Positions 16,844 through 26,478 of a stretch of DNA of 64,000 nt are shown here, piece after piece (position 1 is the stretch's first letter; each line of letters opens with the position of its first letter). The stretch is from the NCBI GenBank assembly GCA_965261795.1, contig OZ253476.1, positions 2,542,001 through 2,606,000 of the forward strand. Reading direction: 5' to 3'. Source of the DNA: CBDCFV01 sp965261795 (GTDB taxonomy: Bacteria; Chloroflexota; Dehalococcoidia; Lucifugimonadales; UBA3495). The notes under the pieces were generated by a model that searched no databases, was not told where the DNA came from, and worked only from the letters and a program-made list of their open reading frames with translations. Position numbers and translations under genes: made by a program.

Positions 16844-17329
16844 TCAATGTCTGCGCGTTGCCTCGGCCAGCCCAGGCAGGCTTTCCAAGGGCAGCACTTC
16901 GCCGGTATCTTCAAAGTGAGTGATCAAACTCCGCAACTCGTCGGGGACTGGCCTGGTAGTCCCGGACTCGGCGGAATACCCCACGGTAACTACCTGCATG
17001 GTGGTGAGCAACCGGTCGGAGTCATGGTGGTAAAGCTCCATATCAGCGGTGATGCTGGTGTTGCCGATACGGGAAATTCGCAGGTAAAGGTCTACCAACT
17101 CATCTACCCGCGCCGGGGATTTGAATTCCAGAACGGTCTTGACGACCGCTGTATCGAAATATCCAGCTTCGGCCACATCGTAGATGCTGAAACCCAAGCG
17201 GCGGAAATACTCCGCCTGCCCAACCTCGGCGTAGTTGGTATATGCTCCGAAGAAGACTATTCCCTGCCGGTCGCACTCCATCCAACGGACTCGGATGGGA
17301 GTGTGGAATTTGAAGTCAGACTTGGGCAT
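16844..17329 (-). CDS. Hot-dog fold acyl-CoA thioesterase (4HBT/YbgC-FadM type)
   Basis: A 161-residue 4-hydroxybenzoyl-CoA thioesterase-like protein. The family motif with the catalytic aspartate region reads RWMECDRQGIVFFGAYTNY (about 15-33), followed by EYFRRLGF. The typical hot-dog strands continue to about residue 135, and the last 25 residues are an extension. Such enzymes hydrolyse acyl-CoA or acyl-ACP thioesters in the cytoplasm; the chain specificity is not visible. It starts 34 bases downstream of trmD on the same strand. Confidence 0.88.
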   Translation of the reverse strand: MPKSDFKFHTPIRVRWMECDRQGIVFFGAYTNYAEVGQAEYFRRLGFSIYDVAEAGYFDTAVVKTVLEFKSPARVDELVDLYLRISRIGNTSITADMELYHHDSDRLLTTMQVVTVGYSAESGTTRPVPDELRSLITHFEDTGEVLPLESLPGLAEATRRH

Positions 17330-17363
17330 AAAGCATTCTCAAGGCATCAAGAGGGCGTTATGG

Positions 17364-18122
17364 TCATGGTTGGGCGTCGGGTCGATAGCCGAGGGTCGCC
17401 AAGTATTCCCGGTCTTCGGCGGTCAGGGGCGCCGAATCCAGCAAGTCAGGGCGGCGTTCCAAAGTGCGTTCAAGGGACTTGCGCCGCCGCCACCGTTCAA
17501 TCTCAGCGTGATGCCCGGACCGCAGCACATCTGGCGCCTCCATGTCTCTGAACTCGGCCGGGCGGGTGTAAAGGGGATGTTGGAGCAACCCGGTGGTAAT
17601 GGAGTCTTCAGTCACACTTTCAGGGGAACCGACCACACCCGGTATTAACCGGGAAACTGCGTCTATCAACACCATTGCCGGGAGTTCGCCACCGGTCAAT
17701 ACGTAGTCGCCGATGCTGATTTGCCGAGTGACCAACCCTTGGCAGACCCGCTCGTCGACTCCGGCGTAGTGGCCGCATATCAGCACGATGGCGGGCGCTT
17801 GCGCCAGTTCTTCGACCACCCGCTGGGTCAACAACTCGCCTTGGGGGGTGAACAGGGCCACCGGTACTTGGGCTTTTTCCGAGGCTGTGTAACTTGACAG
17901 GGTTGCTTCGGCTGCCCGGAATACCGGCTCCGGCTTCATAACCATGCCGTGGCCGCCGCCAAATTGGTAGTCGTCAGCCGTCCCGTGGGCGTCTTGGGAA
18001 TAATCCCGGATGTCGGTGACCTCAATGGATATAAGACCGTTCCGGGAAGCGCGGGCAACCATCGAGAATTGCGACGGTTGCCCGAAGGCTTCCGGAAACA
18101 GCGTTAACACATGAAAGCGCAT
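17364..18122 (-). CDS. trmD: tRNA (guanine-37-N1) methyltransferase TrmD
   Basis: TrmD methylates G37 next to the anticodon to prevent frameshifting. The 252-residue protein starts MRFHVLTLFPEAF, the usual N-terminus, so the ATG at 18122 is preferred over an upstream continuation of the frame. The knot region has YQFGGGHGMVMKPEP, ICGHYAGVDERV and ISIGDYVLTGGELPAMV, the AdoMet-binding trefoil loops. It ends with the expected C-terminal helical domain (RRKSLERTLERRPDLL). It lies between the amidohydrolase and the thioesterase genes rather than in the common rpsP-rimM-trmD-rplS operon. Confidence 0.97.
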   Translation of the reverse strand: MRFHVLTLFPEAFGQPSQFSMVARASRNGLISIEVTDIRDYSQDAHGTADDYQFGGGHGMVMKPEPVFRAAEATLSSYTASEKAQVPVALFTPQGELLTQRVVEELAQAPAIVLICGHYAGVDERVCQGLVTRQISIGDYVLTGGELPAMVLIDAVSRLIPGVVGSPESVTEDSITTGLLQHPLYTRPAEFRDMEAPDVLRSGHHAEIERWRRRKSLERTLERRPDLLDSAPLTAEDREYLATLGYRPDAQP

Positions 18123-18168
18123 CGACACACGGTACGGCAGGCGGAGCCGCGATGAAATCCGGCGCCTG

Positions 18169-19431
18169 TTAGTCGGCCACCGCCGCCACCGGTGCGGCAC
18201 TGGCTGACAGGTTGTTGACATAGGCGTCTCCGCCCTTCATCACGACCTTGATTTTATCCCGGTCCCGCAGCACTGCTATGTCCCGCAATGGGTCGCCGTC
18301 AATCACCAACAGGTCGGCAAGCTTGCCGACCTCAAGGGTGCCTATGTCCTTTTCCATCTCCACGCACTCAGCGGCCCAGCCGGTGGCCGCTTGAATCGCC
18401 TGCATGTTGGACATCCCGCGGAGCATGAGGAGTTCCACCTCCCGGGCATTATCGCCATGGACGAACCCGCCGGCGTCGGTGCCGGCCACTACTTTAACCC
18501 CGGCCTCCAGCGCCTTGTGCAAGCTTTCTTGATGAATGTCCATCAACGCTTGGGCGCGAGCAATCATGTGGGGGGCGCTGACGGTGGAGTGGAACTCGTA
18601 GACCTCGAATGTGGGAACAAAGAACGTCCCTTTATCGGCCATCATTTTCAAGAGGTCCGGGTCTTCCGCCAAGTAAGAGCCGTGCTCTATGGAACCCACT
18701 CCGGCTTTGACCGCTATGCGCAGACCATCCCCTCCCACTGCGTGACACATGGTCCGCCGGCCAAGGGCTGCGGCCTCTTCAACCAGCGCCTTGACTTCAT
18801 CCTCTCCGAACTCGATGTCCCTGGGCCCGTGTCCCGGGCGGGAACTGGCCCCGCCAGTGGTGGCAAACTTGATCTGGTCCGCCCCTACTCGGACCATCTC
18901 CCGAACCTTGGCCCGCACACCGTCGGGGCCATCGGCAACGCCGCCGGGAACACGCGCGTTGACGTGGAAGGGGTTGCGGTGGCCGGAGGGGCTCACACTG
19001 TCGGCCAGACCACCGGTGGGAGATATTATCGACACTGTGACCACCAAGCGGGGACCGGCGATCAGGCCTTCTTCCACCGCCTGTTTGAATCCCCAGTCCA
19101 GTCCCCCGCCATCCCGCAGGCAGGTGTACCCGGCCCGGAGGGTATCCTCAATGGTGCGGGCAGTCCTGATATAGGCCAAGGATGTCGGCTCGTCCAAGTG
19201 CCACCGGTTCATTAATTGGTAATTCTGGTGGCCCAAGTGGTCGTGGCAGTCGATCAATCCCGGCATAATCGTCATGCCGGAAATGTCCACCACCTCCGTA
19301 CCCGCGGGCCAAGAAACCGCCGCGCGCGGGCCGACCGATTCGATGCGCTCCCCATTAATCAGCACCGCAGCGTCCGACACTGCGGGCTTGCCGGAGCCGT
19401 CGATCAAGGTGGCTCCCACATAAGCTTTCAT
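18169..19431 (-). CDS. Amidohydrolase family protein (imidazolonepropionase-like)
   Basis: A 420-residue metal-dependent hydrolase with a TIM-barrel. The metal-binding motif LIDCHDHLGH is at about 60-69. The lysine of IKFATTGG fits a bridging ligand; histidines follow in TMCHAVGG and SIEHGS, and the catalytic aspartate is in AGTDAGG. A C-terminal beta-sandwich segment has GKLADLLVIDGDPL. Relatives cleave dipeptides (Xaa-Pro type) or organic amide bonds; the exact substrate is unknown. The start ATG has GGAGGT seven bases upstream. It is the first gene of the minus-strand run that continues with trmD. Confidence 0.9.
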   Translation of the reverse strand: MKAYVGATLIDGSGKPAVSDAAVLINGERIESVGPRAAVSWPAGTEVVDISGMTIMPGLIDCHDHLGHQNYQLMNRWHLDEPTSLAYIRTARTIEDTLRAGYTCLRDGGGLDWGFKQAVEEGLIAGPRLVVTVSIISPTGGLADSVSPSGHRNPFHVNARVPGGVADGPDGVRAKVREMVRVGADQIKFATTGGASSRPGHGPRDIEFGEDEVKALVEEAAALGRRTMCHAVGGDGLRIAVKAGVGSIEHGSYLAEDPDLLKMMADKGTFFVPTFEVYEFHSTVSAPHMIARAQALMDIHQESLHKALEAGVKVVAGTDAGGFVHGDNAREVELLMLRGMSNMQAIQAATGWAAECVEMEKDIGTLEVGKLADLLVIDGDPLRDIAVLRDRDKIKVVMKGGDAYVNNLSASAAPVAAVAD

Positions 19432-19762
19432 TAGTCATACCTCCAAGGGAGAATCATGGCTGAGTTGGTGTAGAAAACTTGGATTTACGGCCTCCAGTGA
19501 ATGTGACCAAGTGCAGCCGTTTGGTGTGATGCTAAAAGACCCTTTCGACCTTGTCAAGGAATATTCGAACCAGGTCCTCTGCTGGACCGTGGACTTTGGA
19601 TAGTTGGGCAGGGATGTTTTGATTCTGCTTAATTCGGGTGCGTTAGAGCAAGGCAGTCACCGGGAAAGTTGGCTATATTGTCTGTTATCGGGACGGTTTC
19701 TCAGTAAACATGGGTTAAACTTCGGAAGTTTCAACTAACATCACCCACAACTTGATGACTTT
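19432..19762. other. Divergent intergenic region
   Basis: About 330 bases between the start of the amidohydrolase (minus) and the start of the PD40 lipoprotein (plus). It should hold both promoters. No ORF, RNA or hairpin that I can support is present. The stretch is AT-richer than its flanks. Confidence 0.4.
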
Positions 19763-20788
19763 ATGAAAAGCCTTATAACGCCTTGGCTTTTTGAATGCTT
19801 GGCGGCCGCCTTTTTGCTGTTTGTCAGTACGGGTTGCTTCCCTGTTTCTTCACCTCAACAGCTCGTTTTCGTATCAACGGCAGACGGCGACCCGGAAGTT
19901 GTGCTGTTGGACGTAGAGACAGGCGAGTCCGTAATGCTAACCGGAAATGGCAGTGCGGACATGGAACCGCAGCTGTCTCCTGACGGTAAACTGGTAGTGT
20001 TTCAGTCGGATGAGTCAGGAAGCATGGATATTAACCTCGCGGACCTTCAAAAAGAGACCATCGTAAGGTTAACCAGCGAAGCCAGCGACGACACTTCTCC
20101 CAGGTGGTCTCCCAACGGGAAACAAATAGCGTTCGTCTCAGACCGCGACGGTAATAAGGAAGTGTATTCGATGGACGTCGACGGCACGAATCTAACCCGT
20201 GTCACTTCAAACAAAAACGAGGACGAACTCGGAGATTGGTCACCCGACAGCGCTTGGTTGGTCTTCTCCAGCGGAGGCAACGAAGCGGAGCAGGGTCTAT
20301 GGCTGCGCAATCCGAATGGCATAAACCTCGTCCGCGTCACCTCCGGCCAGGACCGGGACCCGGCGTGGTCACGCGACGGCAACCATATCGCCTTTGTGCG
20401 GGGAGAAGGCGACGACCAGGACGTTTACATAGTCAGCAAGTCTAAGGACGGAACTTGGCACGGCGAACTCCAAGTTACACAGGTGACCCGTAACGATGTG
20501 GTGGACAAGGACCCTGCTTGGGCCCCCAATGGCAAGTCCATCGTTTTGGTGTCTGCCCGAGACGGTAACTCCGAGATTTACGCCCTACAATTCAAGGGGT
20601 CGGGATTGAGGAGGCTGACCAACAATGCCGCAGAAGACCTCATGCCGGCTTGGGACCCCAGCGGCGAACGCATCGCCTTCGTGTCGCGGTTGTACGGAGA
20701 GGGTGAAATCATCGTTATGAATGCCGATGGCACCGGGCAGCGCCGTTTGACTAACAATGACGCGGAGGACTGGTCTCCCCAGTGGTAG
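19763..20788 (+). CDS. PD40/TolB-like beta-propeller lipoprotein
   Basis: A 341-residue secreted protein. An N-terminal hydrophobic helix ends in a lipobox (FVSTGC, cysteine at about 25), so it is likely a surface lipoprotein. The remainder is six or so PD40/WD40-like repeats of the TolB type, e.g. PRWSPNGKQIAFVSDRDGN, PAWSRDGNHIAFVRGEGD and PAWDPSGERIAFVSR. Such propellers bind other proteins or glycans; TolB itself works in the Tol-Pal complex, but no other tol gene is nearby, so that role should not be assumed. It is a single gene, followed by tRNA-Gln. Confidence 0.88.
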   Translation: MKSLITPWLFECLAAAFLLFVSTGCFPVSSPQQLVFVSTADGDPEVVLLDVETGESVMLTGNGSADMEPQLSPDGKLVVFQSDESGSMDINLADLQKETIVRLTSEASDDTSPRWSPNGKQIAFVSDRDGNKEVYSMDVDGTNLTRVTSNKNEDELGDWSPDSAWLVFSSGGNEAEQGLWLRNPNGINLVRVTSGQDRDPAWSRDGNHIAFVRGEGDDQDVYIVSKSKDGTWHGELQVTQVTRNDVVDKDPAWAPNGKSIVLVSARDGNSEIYALQFKGSGLRRLTNNAAEDLMPAWDPSGERIAFVSRLYGEGEIIVMNADGTGQRRLTNNDAEDWSPQW

Positions 20789-20890
20789 TGCGGGCTGATA
20801 CCGGATGGCGAAGTGACCCCTTGACCCCTGCGCTCAACGACGGCAGAATAGAATAAGGTTGGGTGCTGCCGGTGGCGGCGTTCCAATCGT

Positions 20891-20964
20891 TGCCCGGTGG
20901 TGTAGTGGTAGCACGTCAGCCTTTGGAGCTGAAAGCCCTGGTTCGAACCCAGGCCGGGTAGCCA
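20891..20964 (+). tRNA. trnQ: tRNA-Gln (anticodon TTG)
   Basis: The cloverleaf folds completely. Acceptor TGCCCGG pairs with CCGGGTA (one G-U). The D arm is GTGT/GCAC. The anticodon stem TCAGC/GCTGA has loop CTTTGGA (anticodon TTG). The T arm is CCTGG-TTCGAAC-CCAGG. Discriminator G and an encoded CCA follow (20962-20964). A UUG anticodon reads glutamine codons CAA and CAG. Confidence 0.95.
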
Positions 20965-21158
20965 ACCTTTCTTCTATCCTCCCGGCAAAAGTATTTGTTC
21001 GTTCCCAAAGCTCCGCATAAACTAACTCGATACGGCTCTCGTCTGACTCTTTCCACGCCGGGGCCCTTTTATTTGACCGCCAGTCCTTGCGGCGGGTATA
21101 TTATCGGGCAGTCAAATACAGGTTGCAGCGCGTAAGTCATCCCCAAGGACCATCAACG

Positions 21159-21860
21159 GTGTATGCGTTAATCCTGGCAGGCGGCAAGGGCGAGCGGCTC
21201 CGACCCTTGACCGACACCATGCCCAAGCCGATGGTTCCCGTCAGCGGCAAACCCATACTTTTGCATCAAATTGAGTGGCTTCGGAAGGCCGGCGTCACCG
21301 ACGTGGTTTTCTTGGCGGGTTATCTGTGGGAGGCGATACGGAACTTCTTCGGTGATGGGCGGGAGTACGATATCCGCGCCCATTACAGCATCGAAGATAC
21401 GCCGCTGGGCCGGGGCGGGGCTATCAAACTTGGATTTTCATCGGTGCCCGAATCGGAAGAGACCGTAGCCGTTCTCAATGGGGACATTATCACCGATGAG
21501 CCCTTCTCAGCCTTGTTGGACCGTCATCGGGAGAAAAGCGCGGGCAGTCCATCTTACGCCGCCACGCTCATGGTGACGCCCTTTGTAAGCCCCTACGGGC
21601 TGGTAGACACGGACTCCCGGGATGAAGTGACCGGTTTCCGAGAAAAGGTTGCTTTGCCCTACTGGATTAACGCCGGGGTCTACTTGTTTGAACGGAGTAT
21701 TGAACCGGAGCTGCCGGGTTTGGGCGACCATGAGACGGAGACCTTTCCGAGGCTGGCCCAACAGGGAAGGATATCGGCAGTAAAGACCGAAGCCTTCTGG
21801 CGCAGCGTCGATTCCTTCAAAGACCTGCGAGAGGTAGAGGAGCACCTGGCCTCCCAATGA
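21159..21860 (+). CDS. NDP-sugar pyrophosphorylase-like nucleotidyltransferase
   Basis: A 233-residue sugar-1-phosphate nucleotidyltransferase starting VYALILAGGKGERLRPLTD, the nucleotide-binding signature. Acidic LNGDIITDEPF binds the metal, and DTPLGRGGAIKLG binds sugar phosphate. It makes NDP-sugars, probably NDP-mannose or heptose type, for glycans. The GTG at 21159 is chosen because AAGGA lies upstream and the signature begins directly after; the frame extends back to 21087 without family similarity. It ends 40 bases before the moxR gene. Confidence 0.88.
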   Translation: MYALILAGGKGERLRPLTDTMPKPMVPVSGKPILLHQIEWLRKAGVTDVVFLAGYLWEAIRNFFGDGREYDIRAHYSIEDTPLGRGGAIKLGFSSVPESEETVAVLNGDIITDEPFSALLDRHREKSAGSPSYAATLMVTPFVSPYGLVDTDSRDEVTGFREKVALPYWINAGVYLFERSIEPELPGLGDHETETFPRLAQQGRISAVKTEAFWRSVDSFKDLREVEEHLASQ

Positions 21861-21900
21861 CCGGCGCGACGTTTACTTGGGTTGCCACTTGGCGGGGGGT

Positions 21901-22869
21901 ATGACGCAGCAAAATACCGCCGCCTTGGCGGTCGCCAACGAGGTTGCCCCAGTAGCCGCCAGGATTAAAGACAACGTTGAGAAAGTGCTGGTAGGCAAGG
22001 GTGGCGTTATAGAACTGACTTTGGCCGCTCTGTTCAGCGGCGGCCACATCTTGATCGACGATGTGCCCGGCATAGGCAAAACCACACTGGCGCGAAGTCT
22101 GGCAAGTTCCTTGGACTGTTCCTTCAAGAGGATCCAGTTCACCACCGACCTGATGCCGTCGGACATTACCGGCATCAACTACTACAACCAGAAGAGCGGC
22201 GACTTCGAGTTCCGCGCCGGGCCGATTATTGCGCAGGTTGTCTTGGCTGACGAGATCAACCGCGCCACCCCTCGTACTCAGTCCGCCTTGTTGGAAGCGA
22301 TGGCCGAGGGCCAGTTGACCGTAGACGGCACTACCATTCCCTTGCCATCCCCGTTTCTGGTCATCGCAACTCAAAATCCAATTGAGTTGGAAGGCACCTT
22401 TCCACTACCGGAGGCCCAGTTGGACCGGTTTATGCTTCGCTTGCGCCTGGGATACCCGCGGGAAGAGGAAGAGGAGGCGATGCTGTCACGATTCGAGACG
22501 GAAGACCCCTTGTCCACGCTGATCCCGGTGGCGGGAGAGGCCGACGTTACGGGCCTTCAACAGCGTATCAGGGAGATTCGCTTCGACCCAGTGTTGCGCA
22601 ATTACTTAGTCCAGTTGGTCCAAGCGACGCGATGCCACGCAGACGTGGAGTTGGGCGCCAGCCCCCGGGCCAGCATCGGCCTATACCGGTGCAGCCAAGC
22701 GTTGGCAGCGATTCGAGGTCGGGAATACGTAACCCCCGACGACATTAAAGGCTTGGCGCCGTTCGCTTTGGCTCACCGCGTCATCCTTCGGCCTCAAGCC
22801 CGCCTGCGGGAACGAAACGCAGACTCCGTTATAGAGGACATCCTCGCTCAAGTACCGGTACCGGTCTAA
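21901..22869 (+). CDS. MoxR-family AAA+ ATPase
   Basis: A 322-residue AAA-3 ATPase. Walker A is DDVPGIGKTTLARSLA (about 58-73), Walker B VLADEINRATPRTQSALLEA, sensor 1 IATQNPIE, and sensor 2 lies in SPRASIGLYR. MoxR proteins act as chaperones that fit cofactors or activate partner complexes, usually together with DUF58/VWA proteins as here. The ATG (21901) follows GGGGGGT. The next gene (DUF58) starts 18 bases later and clearly belongs to the same operon. Confidence 0.95.
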   Translation: MTQQNTAALAVANEVAPVAARIKDNVEKVLVGKGGVIELTLAALFSGGHILIDDVPGIGKTTLARSLASSLDCSFKRIQFTTDLMPSDITGINYYNQKSGDFEFRAGPIIAQVVLADEINRATPRTQSALLEAMAEGQLTVDGTTIPLPSPFLVIATQNPIELEGTFPLPEAQLDRFMLRLRLGYPREEEEEAMLSRFETEDPLSTLIPVAGEADVTGLQQRIREIRFDPVLRNYLVQLVQATRCHADVELGASPRASIGLYRCSQALAAIRGREYVTPDDIKGLAPFALAHRVILRPQARLRERNADSVIEDILAQVPVPV

Positions 22870-22887
22870 AGAGGGAAGTCTTTCCCC

Positions 22888-24111
22888 ATGCTCAACGAGC
22901 TTTGGCTGTTGGCGAGCGTGATCCTATTGTTCATCGGCCTTGTTGCCAGCCAGGGCCTATTGCTGGTTGTGGGCGCCCTCTCCGTTATAGTGGCGTTGGT
23001 GGCCAAGTATTGGCATCGCTTCGCCTTCAAGCGAGTGTCTCACTCCAGGTCCCTCTCCAACCAACGGGCTTTCATCGGCGATTCTATTGAGTACACCATT
23101 ACGTTGTCTAACGAAAAGCTTTTGCCGCTGATGTGGGTGGACATTCAGGACACATTCCCCAATGGACTGGAGTTGCGCGGCGCGGTCATGCGGAGCAGCG
23201 CCAACGAATTGGCCAAGCAGCACTGCATTACAACCTCGCTGTTGCCGTACCAAAGGGTTTCCTGGAAGTACAAGCTGGGATGCGCTGCACGGGGTTATCA
23301 CCGTATAGGCCCAGCCCAATTGCGAGGCGGGGATATATTCGGGTTTACCTCGGCCGAGGCCCAATTTACCGACGTGAATCACATCCTGGTGTATCCAAGG
23401 GTGGTTGACCTAGGCCAGTTGGTGTTCCCAGAGGACCATCCTTTGGGCGAAAACAAGGGTTGGATGGCAGTATCGCACGACACGAGCCGTTTTTTGCGTC
23501 AAAGAGATTACAGCCCTACTGACCCGATGAAGCACATCGACTGGAAAGCGACCGCCCGTCGGCTAAGATTGCAGACCAAGGTCTACGACCCGGTATTGTC
23601 CTTGAACATTCTGATTACTTTGAACGCCACCACGAGCGAGTACGCTTGGCAAGGCAGCAACCGACGTTACTTCGAGCGGGCAGTGACGGCGGCGGCGTCT
23701 GTGGCGAACTACGCCGCAGAACGCGGCTACAGCTTTGGCTTGGTCAGCAACGCCGTGGCGACCTATTCCGGCAGGTGGCTCAGCGTACCTATGGGAAGAT
23801 CGGCGGCTCAACTTCACCACGTATTGGAGTCTCTTGCTATGGCCGGTCCCTACGTTGTTACTCAAGTGACCGAGGTGCTGCGCAATGAGCGGGCTTCTTT
23901 GCCGCCTGGGGCCACTATCGTAATTATATCCTCGATTCTGAACCAAGCATTGGCGGACGAAATAGCGCAGATTAAGCAGCGCGGCTACCAGGTCAGGGTC
24001 CTGTATACCGGAGATCTTCCTCCCACGGTGGAGGTGCCGAGAGTAACCGTCCTGAGAATAGGCAAGGCCTTAGAGCCTTTGGACCAGCATGAGTCAGTAT
24101 TCTCGGACTAG
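22888..24111 (+). CDS. DUF58-domain membrane-anchored protein
   Basis: A 407-residue protein with two N-terminal hydrophobic helices (about 3-40). An immunoglobulin-like region is followed by the DUF58 core with REYSPTDPMKHIDWKATARR (written RDYSPTDPMKHIDWKATARR in the sequence, about 212-231) and a VWA-like end. DUF58 proteins are partners of MoxR ATPases, probably in envelope protein maturation. GAGGGAAG lies upstream of the ATG. The end overlaps the next gene by 23 bases, showing translational coupling. Confidence 0.93.
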   Translation: MLNELWLLASVILLFIGLVASQGLLLVVGALSVIVALVAKYWHRFAFKRVSHSRSLSNQRAFIGDSIEYTITLSNEKLLPLMWVDIQDTFPNGLELRGAVMRSSANELAKQHCITTSLLPYQRVSWKYKLGCAARGYHRIGPAQLRGGDIFGFTSAEAQFTDVNHILVYPRVVDLGQLVFPEDHPLGENKGWMAVSHDTSRFLRQRDYSPTDPMKHIDWKATARRLRLQTKVYDPVLSLNILITLNATTSEYAWQGSNRRYFERAVTAAASVANYAAERGYSFGLVSNAVATYSGRWLSVPMGRSAAQLHHVLESLAMAGPYVVTQVTEVLRNERASLPPGATIVIISSILNQALADEIAQIKQRGYQVRVLYTGDLPPTVEVPRVTVLRIGKALEPLDQHESVFSD

Positions 24112-25516
24112 CGCGATCATAGCGGTCGACCTCTTCCTGGAAAGCTGTGCCTTTTATCTGGTATTCAAGATTATCAGCGTGGGTCTTGACCAAGCGGCCG
24201 CGGCGTTGCCATTCTGGCTGGTCTTGGTCGCCGTCCTCTGGGCCTTCTTCCTGTCCCACTACGTGCAGACCCTCAAGTTTTCCGCCAATCTGCGCGGGGT
24301 CGCTGGGCTGGGGATAACCTTCGTCTCGCTATTGGGATTGTCCCACTTGAAGACCGGATTCGGGCTTGTGCCCGTAGGGGCGTTCCTGGGGGCAGACCTG
24401 CACACCGTCTTCTACCAAGTCTTCATATTCGGTTTTCTGGTGCTCTTGTGGTGGCGCGGCAGCACCGTGGCCCAGGACGACGTGACGCTGGATGTTGTTC
24501 GAAACTCCTTCCAGTGGGGACTGATTGTGGTATTTGCCGCAGTTTTGTTGGACAGTGTCAGCAAAGTCGATCTCGTCAATGGATTTTTGGTGCTGGGATT
24601 CTTTGGGGTTGGCTTGGCGGGCCTGTCGTTGGCACGTTTCTCCGCTGAAGCCGGTGGCTATCACACCATATCGTTGAACTGGTGGTTTTCCATAATCGCG
24701 TGCGTCTCGGTGGTGCTGGCGCTGGGACTGTTCATCAGCGCGGCGGGACTGGGCGGGTTGGATGACGTCACGAGGGCAGCCCTGAAGATAGTCGGCGCGA
24801 TAGGTCTGTGGGTAATCAAGCCGGTCCTCATTGGGCTGGGCTACTTGGCAGGGTTGCTGGTCGCGATAGGGAACTGGATTTCAAGCGCTTTCGGAGGAGG
24901 GGACCTCAGCGGCTTGGAAAGGGCCCAGGAGCAGATTCGCCAGTTCCACGAAAACTTGCGGAATGAGACCGGGGGCAGCAAGATACCCGGACCGCTGGTT
25001 GCAGCGCTCAAATGGACTGGGTTCTTCCTCGCCGTTTCCTTATCGGCGTGGTTGGTGTATCGCATATACCGGTTCCGCCGCCGTTTCCGAGGAGGAACGG
25101 AGGTGGAGGAGACCCGTGAGAACCTGCTCAGTTGGGGCCAAGCCAGCAAGGACCTCACGGCGATACTACAGTCCTGGTGGGACCGTTTAGGAAGGAAGGG
25201 CGCATCCAACGCCAAGTCCCAACCGGCGCCGCGCAATCCGCGTGAGTACTATCATGCAATGCTGGACCTTTCGGCGGAGTCGGGGCGCCCCAGAGACGAA
25301 TGGCAGACCCCGAGGGAGCATCAAGGCACGCTGCCCGGACTGTTGCCCATGGAGCCGGTAGAGCGGATAGTGGACGGATTTCAGTCCGCATACTACGGAG
25401 GAGTTGAGACGGAGGGCGAGCAGGCCGAGCAGATGAGCCGCGACTGGACAGTCATCAACCAATATGTCGACGAGCAGAGCAGGTTGTTGTCGGAAGACGA
25501 GAAGACCCACAGCTAA
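24089..25516 (+). CDS. Polytopic membrane protein with C-terminal DUF4129
   Basis: A 475-residue protein with about eight predicted membrane helices in residues 10-260. A second single helix is near 310-325 (FFLAVSLSAWLVYRIYRF), followed by a cytoplasmic tail. The tail contains the DUF4129 pattern (YYHAMLDLSAESGRPRDEWQ ... FQSAYYGG). In MoxR-DUF58 operons this slot is normally filled by a DUF4129/transglutaminase protein; the transglutaminase cysteine-histidine-aspartate domain is absent here. Its role is probably structural or regulatory in the same envelope complex. It ends four bases into the convergent LLM gene. Confidence 0.82.
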   Translation: MSQYSRTSAIIAVDLFLESCAFYLVFKIISVGLDQAAAALPFWLVLVAVLWAFFLSHYVQTLKFSANLRGVAGLGITFVSLLGLSHLKTGFGLVPVGAFLGADLHTVFYQVFIFGFLVLLWWRGSTVAQDDVTLDVVRNSFQWGLIVVFAAVLLDSVSKVDLVNGFLVLGFFGVGLAGLSLARFSAEAGGYHTISLNWWFSIIACVSVVLALGLFISAAGLGGLDDVTRAALKIVGAIGLWVIKPVLIGLGYLAGLLVAIGNWISSAFGGGDLSGLERAQEQIRQFHENLRNETGGSKIPGPLVAALKWTGFFLAVSLSAWLVYRIYRFRRRFRGGTEVEETRENLLSWGQASKDLTAILQSWWDRLGRKGASNAKSQPAPRNPREYYHAMLDLSAESGRPRDEWQTPREHQGTLPGLLPMEPVERIVDGFQSAYYGGVETEGEQAEQMSRDWTVINQYVDEQSRLLSEDEKTHS

Positions 25517-26367
25517 CGGAACTGGGGGATGACTTCGTTGGCAATCCTGTCGGCAAGGCTGTTAATGGCCGTCGTATCCCCTGTGGCGATAGCGAGCACC
25601 GCATGCTCCACTCCGGCGGTCTGGTAGGCCGCCAGCGTAGCGGCCATTTGACCCAAGTCACCAGCGGGGTCAACGTCCACCCGCACCGACATGGTCAAGG
25701 ATGACGGGTCTCTTCCCGCGGCGGCGGCCTGTTCCCGTATTTCCCTCGCTCCCAAGCTGAAGGCCTCCGGGGAAATGCCGGAGGGGTGCCATCCATCCCC
25801 TGCCCGTGCTGCTCTCCGCAAGGCGGCGGGGCTGGAACCTCCGATCCAAAAAGGGATGTGGGGCGTTTGCTTGGGCTTTGGGGTGAAAATAGTCTCTTCG
25901 ATGTTCCACCGGCTACTCTTGAAGGTAGGACGTGAGTTGGTCCAAAGCTCTTTCATTATGGCGATGCTTTCGTCGGTGAGAGCGCCCCGCGAACGCAACG
26001 GAATGCCCAGCAACTCGAACTCCTCGGTAGTCGCACCGGCGCCCACTCCCAAAGTTACCCGCCCGCCGGAAATCTGGTCCAGTGTTGCGGCGTACTTTGC
26101 CAGTTCCACTGGGTTGTGGTAGGGCAGGACGAGGACCGACGTACCCAGCATAGCCCGCTTGGTGGTGGCGGCCAAGTAAGACAGGACGGACATTGGATGG
26201 TAGTAAGGCTTGTCGTAAATCCGGCTTCTCACGTGGGCTACGTTGAACAAGTGGTCCATGACCCACAAGGAGTCGAATCCAAGCTCTTCTGCGCGGGGAC
26301 CGAGGTCCAACACTTGCTGTGGGTCTTCAACACCCCAGTTGTTGGGTATGGTTATGCCGAATTTCAT
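25513..26367 (-). CDS. LLM-class (luciferase-like) F420/FMN-dependent oxidoreductase
   Basis: A 284-residue bacterial luciferase-like monooxygenase superfamily protein starting MKFGITIPNNWG. Motifs are GFDSLWVMDHLF, LGTSVLVLPYHNP, ATLDQISGGRVTLGVGAG and PFWIGGSSPAALRRAAR. These match the F420-dependent LLM oxidoreductases frequent in Actinobacteria and Chloroflexota; the cofactor is inferred, not seen. The ATG at 26367 has GGAG seven bases upstream; ATG 26385 is possible but lacks such a site. The 3' end overlaps the convergent DUF4129 gene by four bases. Confidence 0.9.
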   Translation of the reverse strand: MKFGITIPNNWGVEDPQQVLDLGPRAEELGFDSLWVMDHLFNVAHVRSRIYDKPYYHPMSVLSYLAATTKRAMLGTSVLVLPYHNPVELAKYAATLDQISGGRVTLGVGAGATTEEFELLGIPLRSRGALTDESIAIMKELWTNSRPTFKSSRWNIEETIFTPKPKQTPHIPFWIGGSSPAALRRAARAGDGWHPSGISPEAFSLGAREIREQAAAAGRDPSSLTMSVRVDVDPAGDLGQMAATLAAYQTAGVEHAVLAIATGDTTAINSLADRIANEVIPQFR

Positions 26368-26478
26368 AGTACTCTCCAACGTCAACCGATTGCGGCCAGG
26401 AACGGGAGACCCGCCTGAAGTCCGATTGATGTACGCAGCGCCACGCCTCGGCCTCTTCAGGGCGCGGTGTGATCGCTG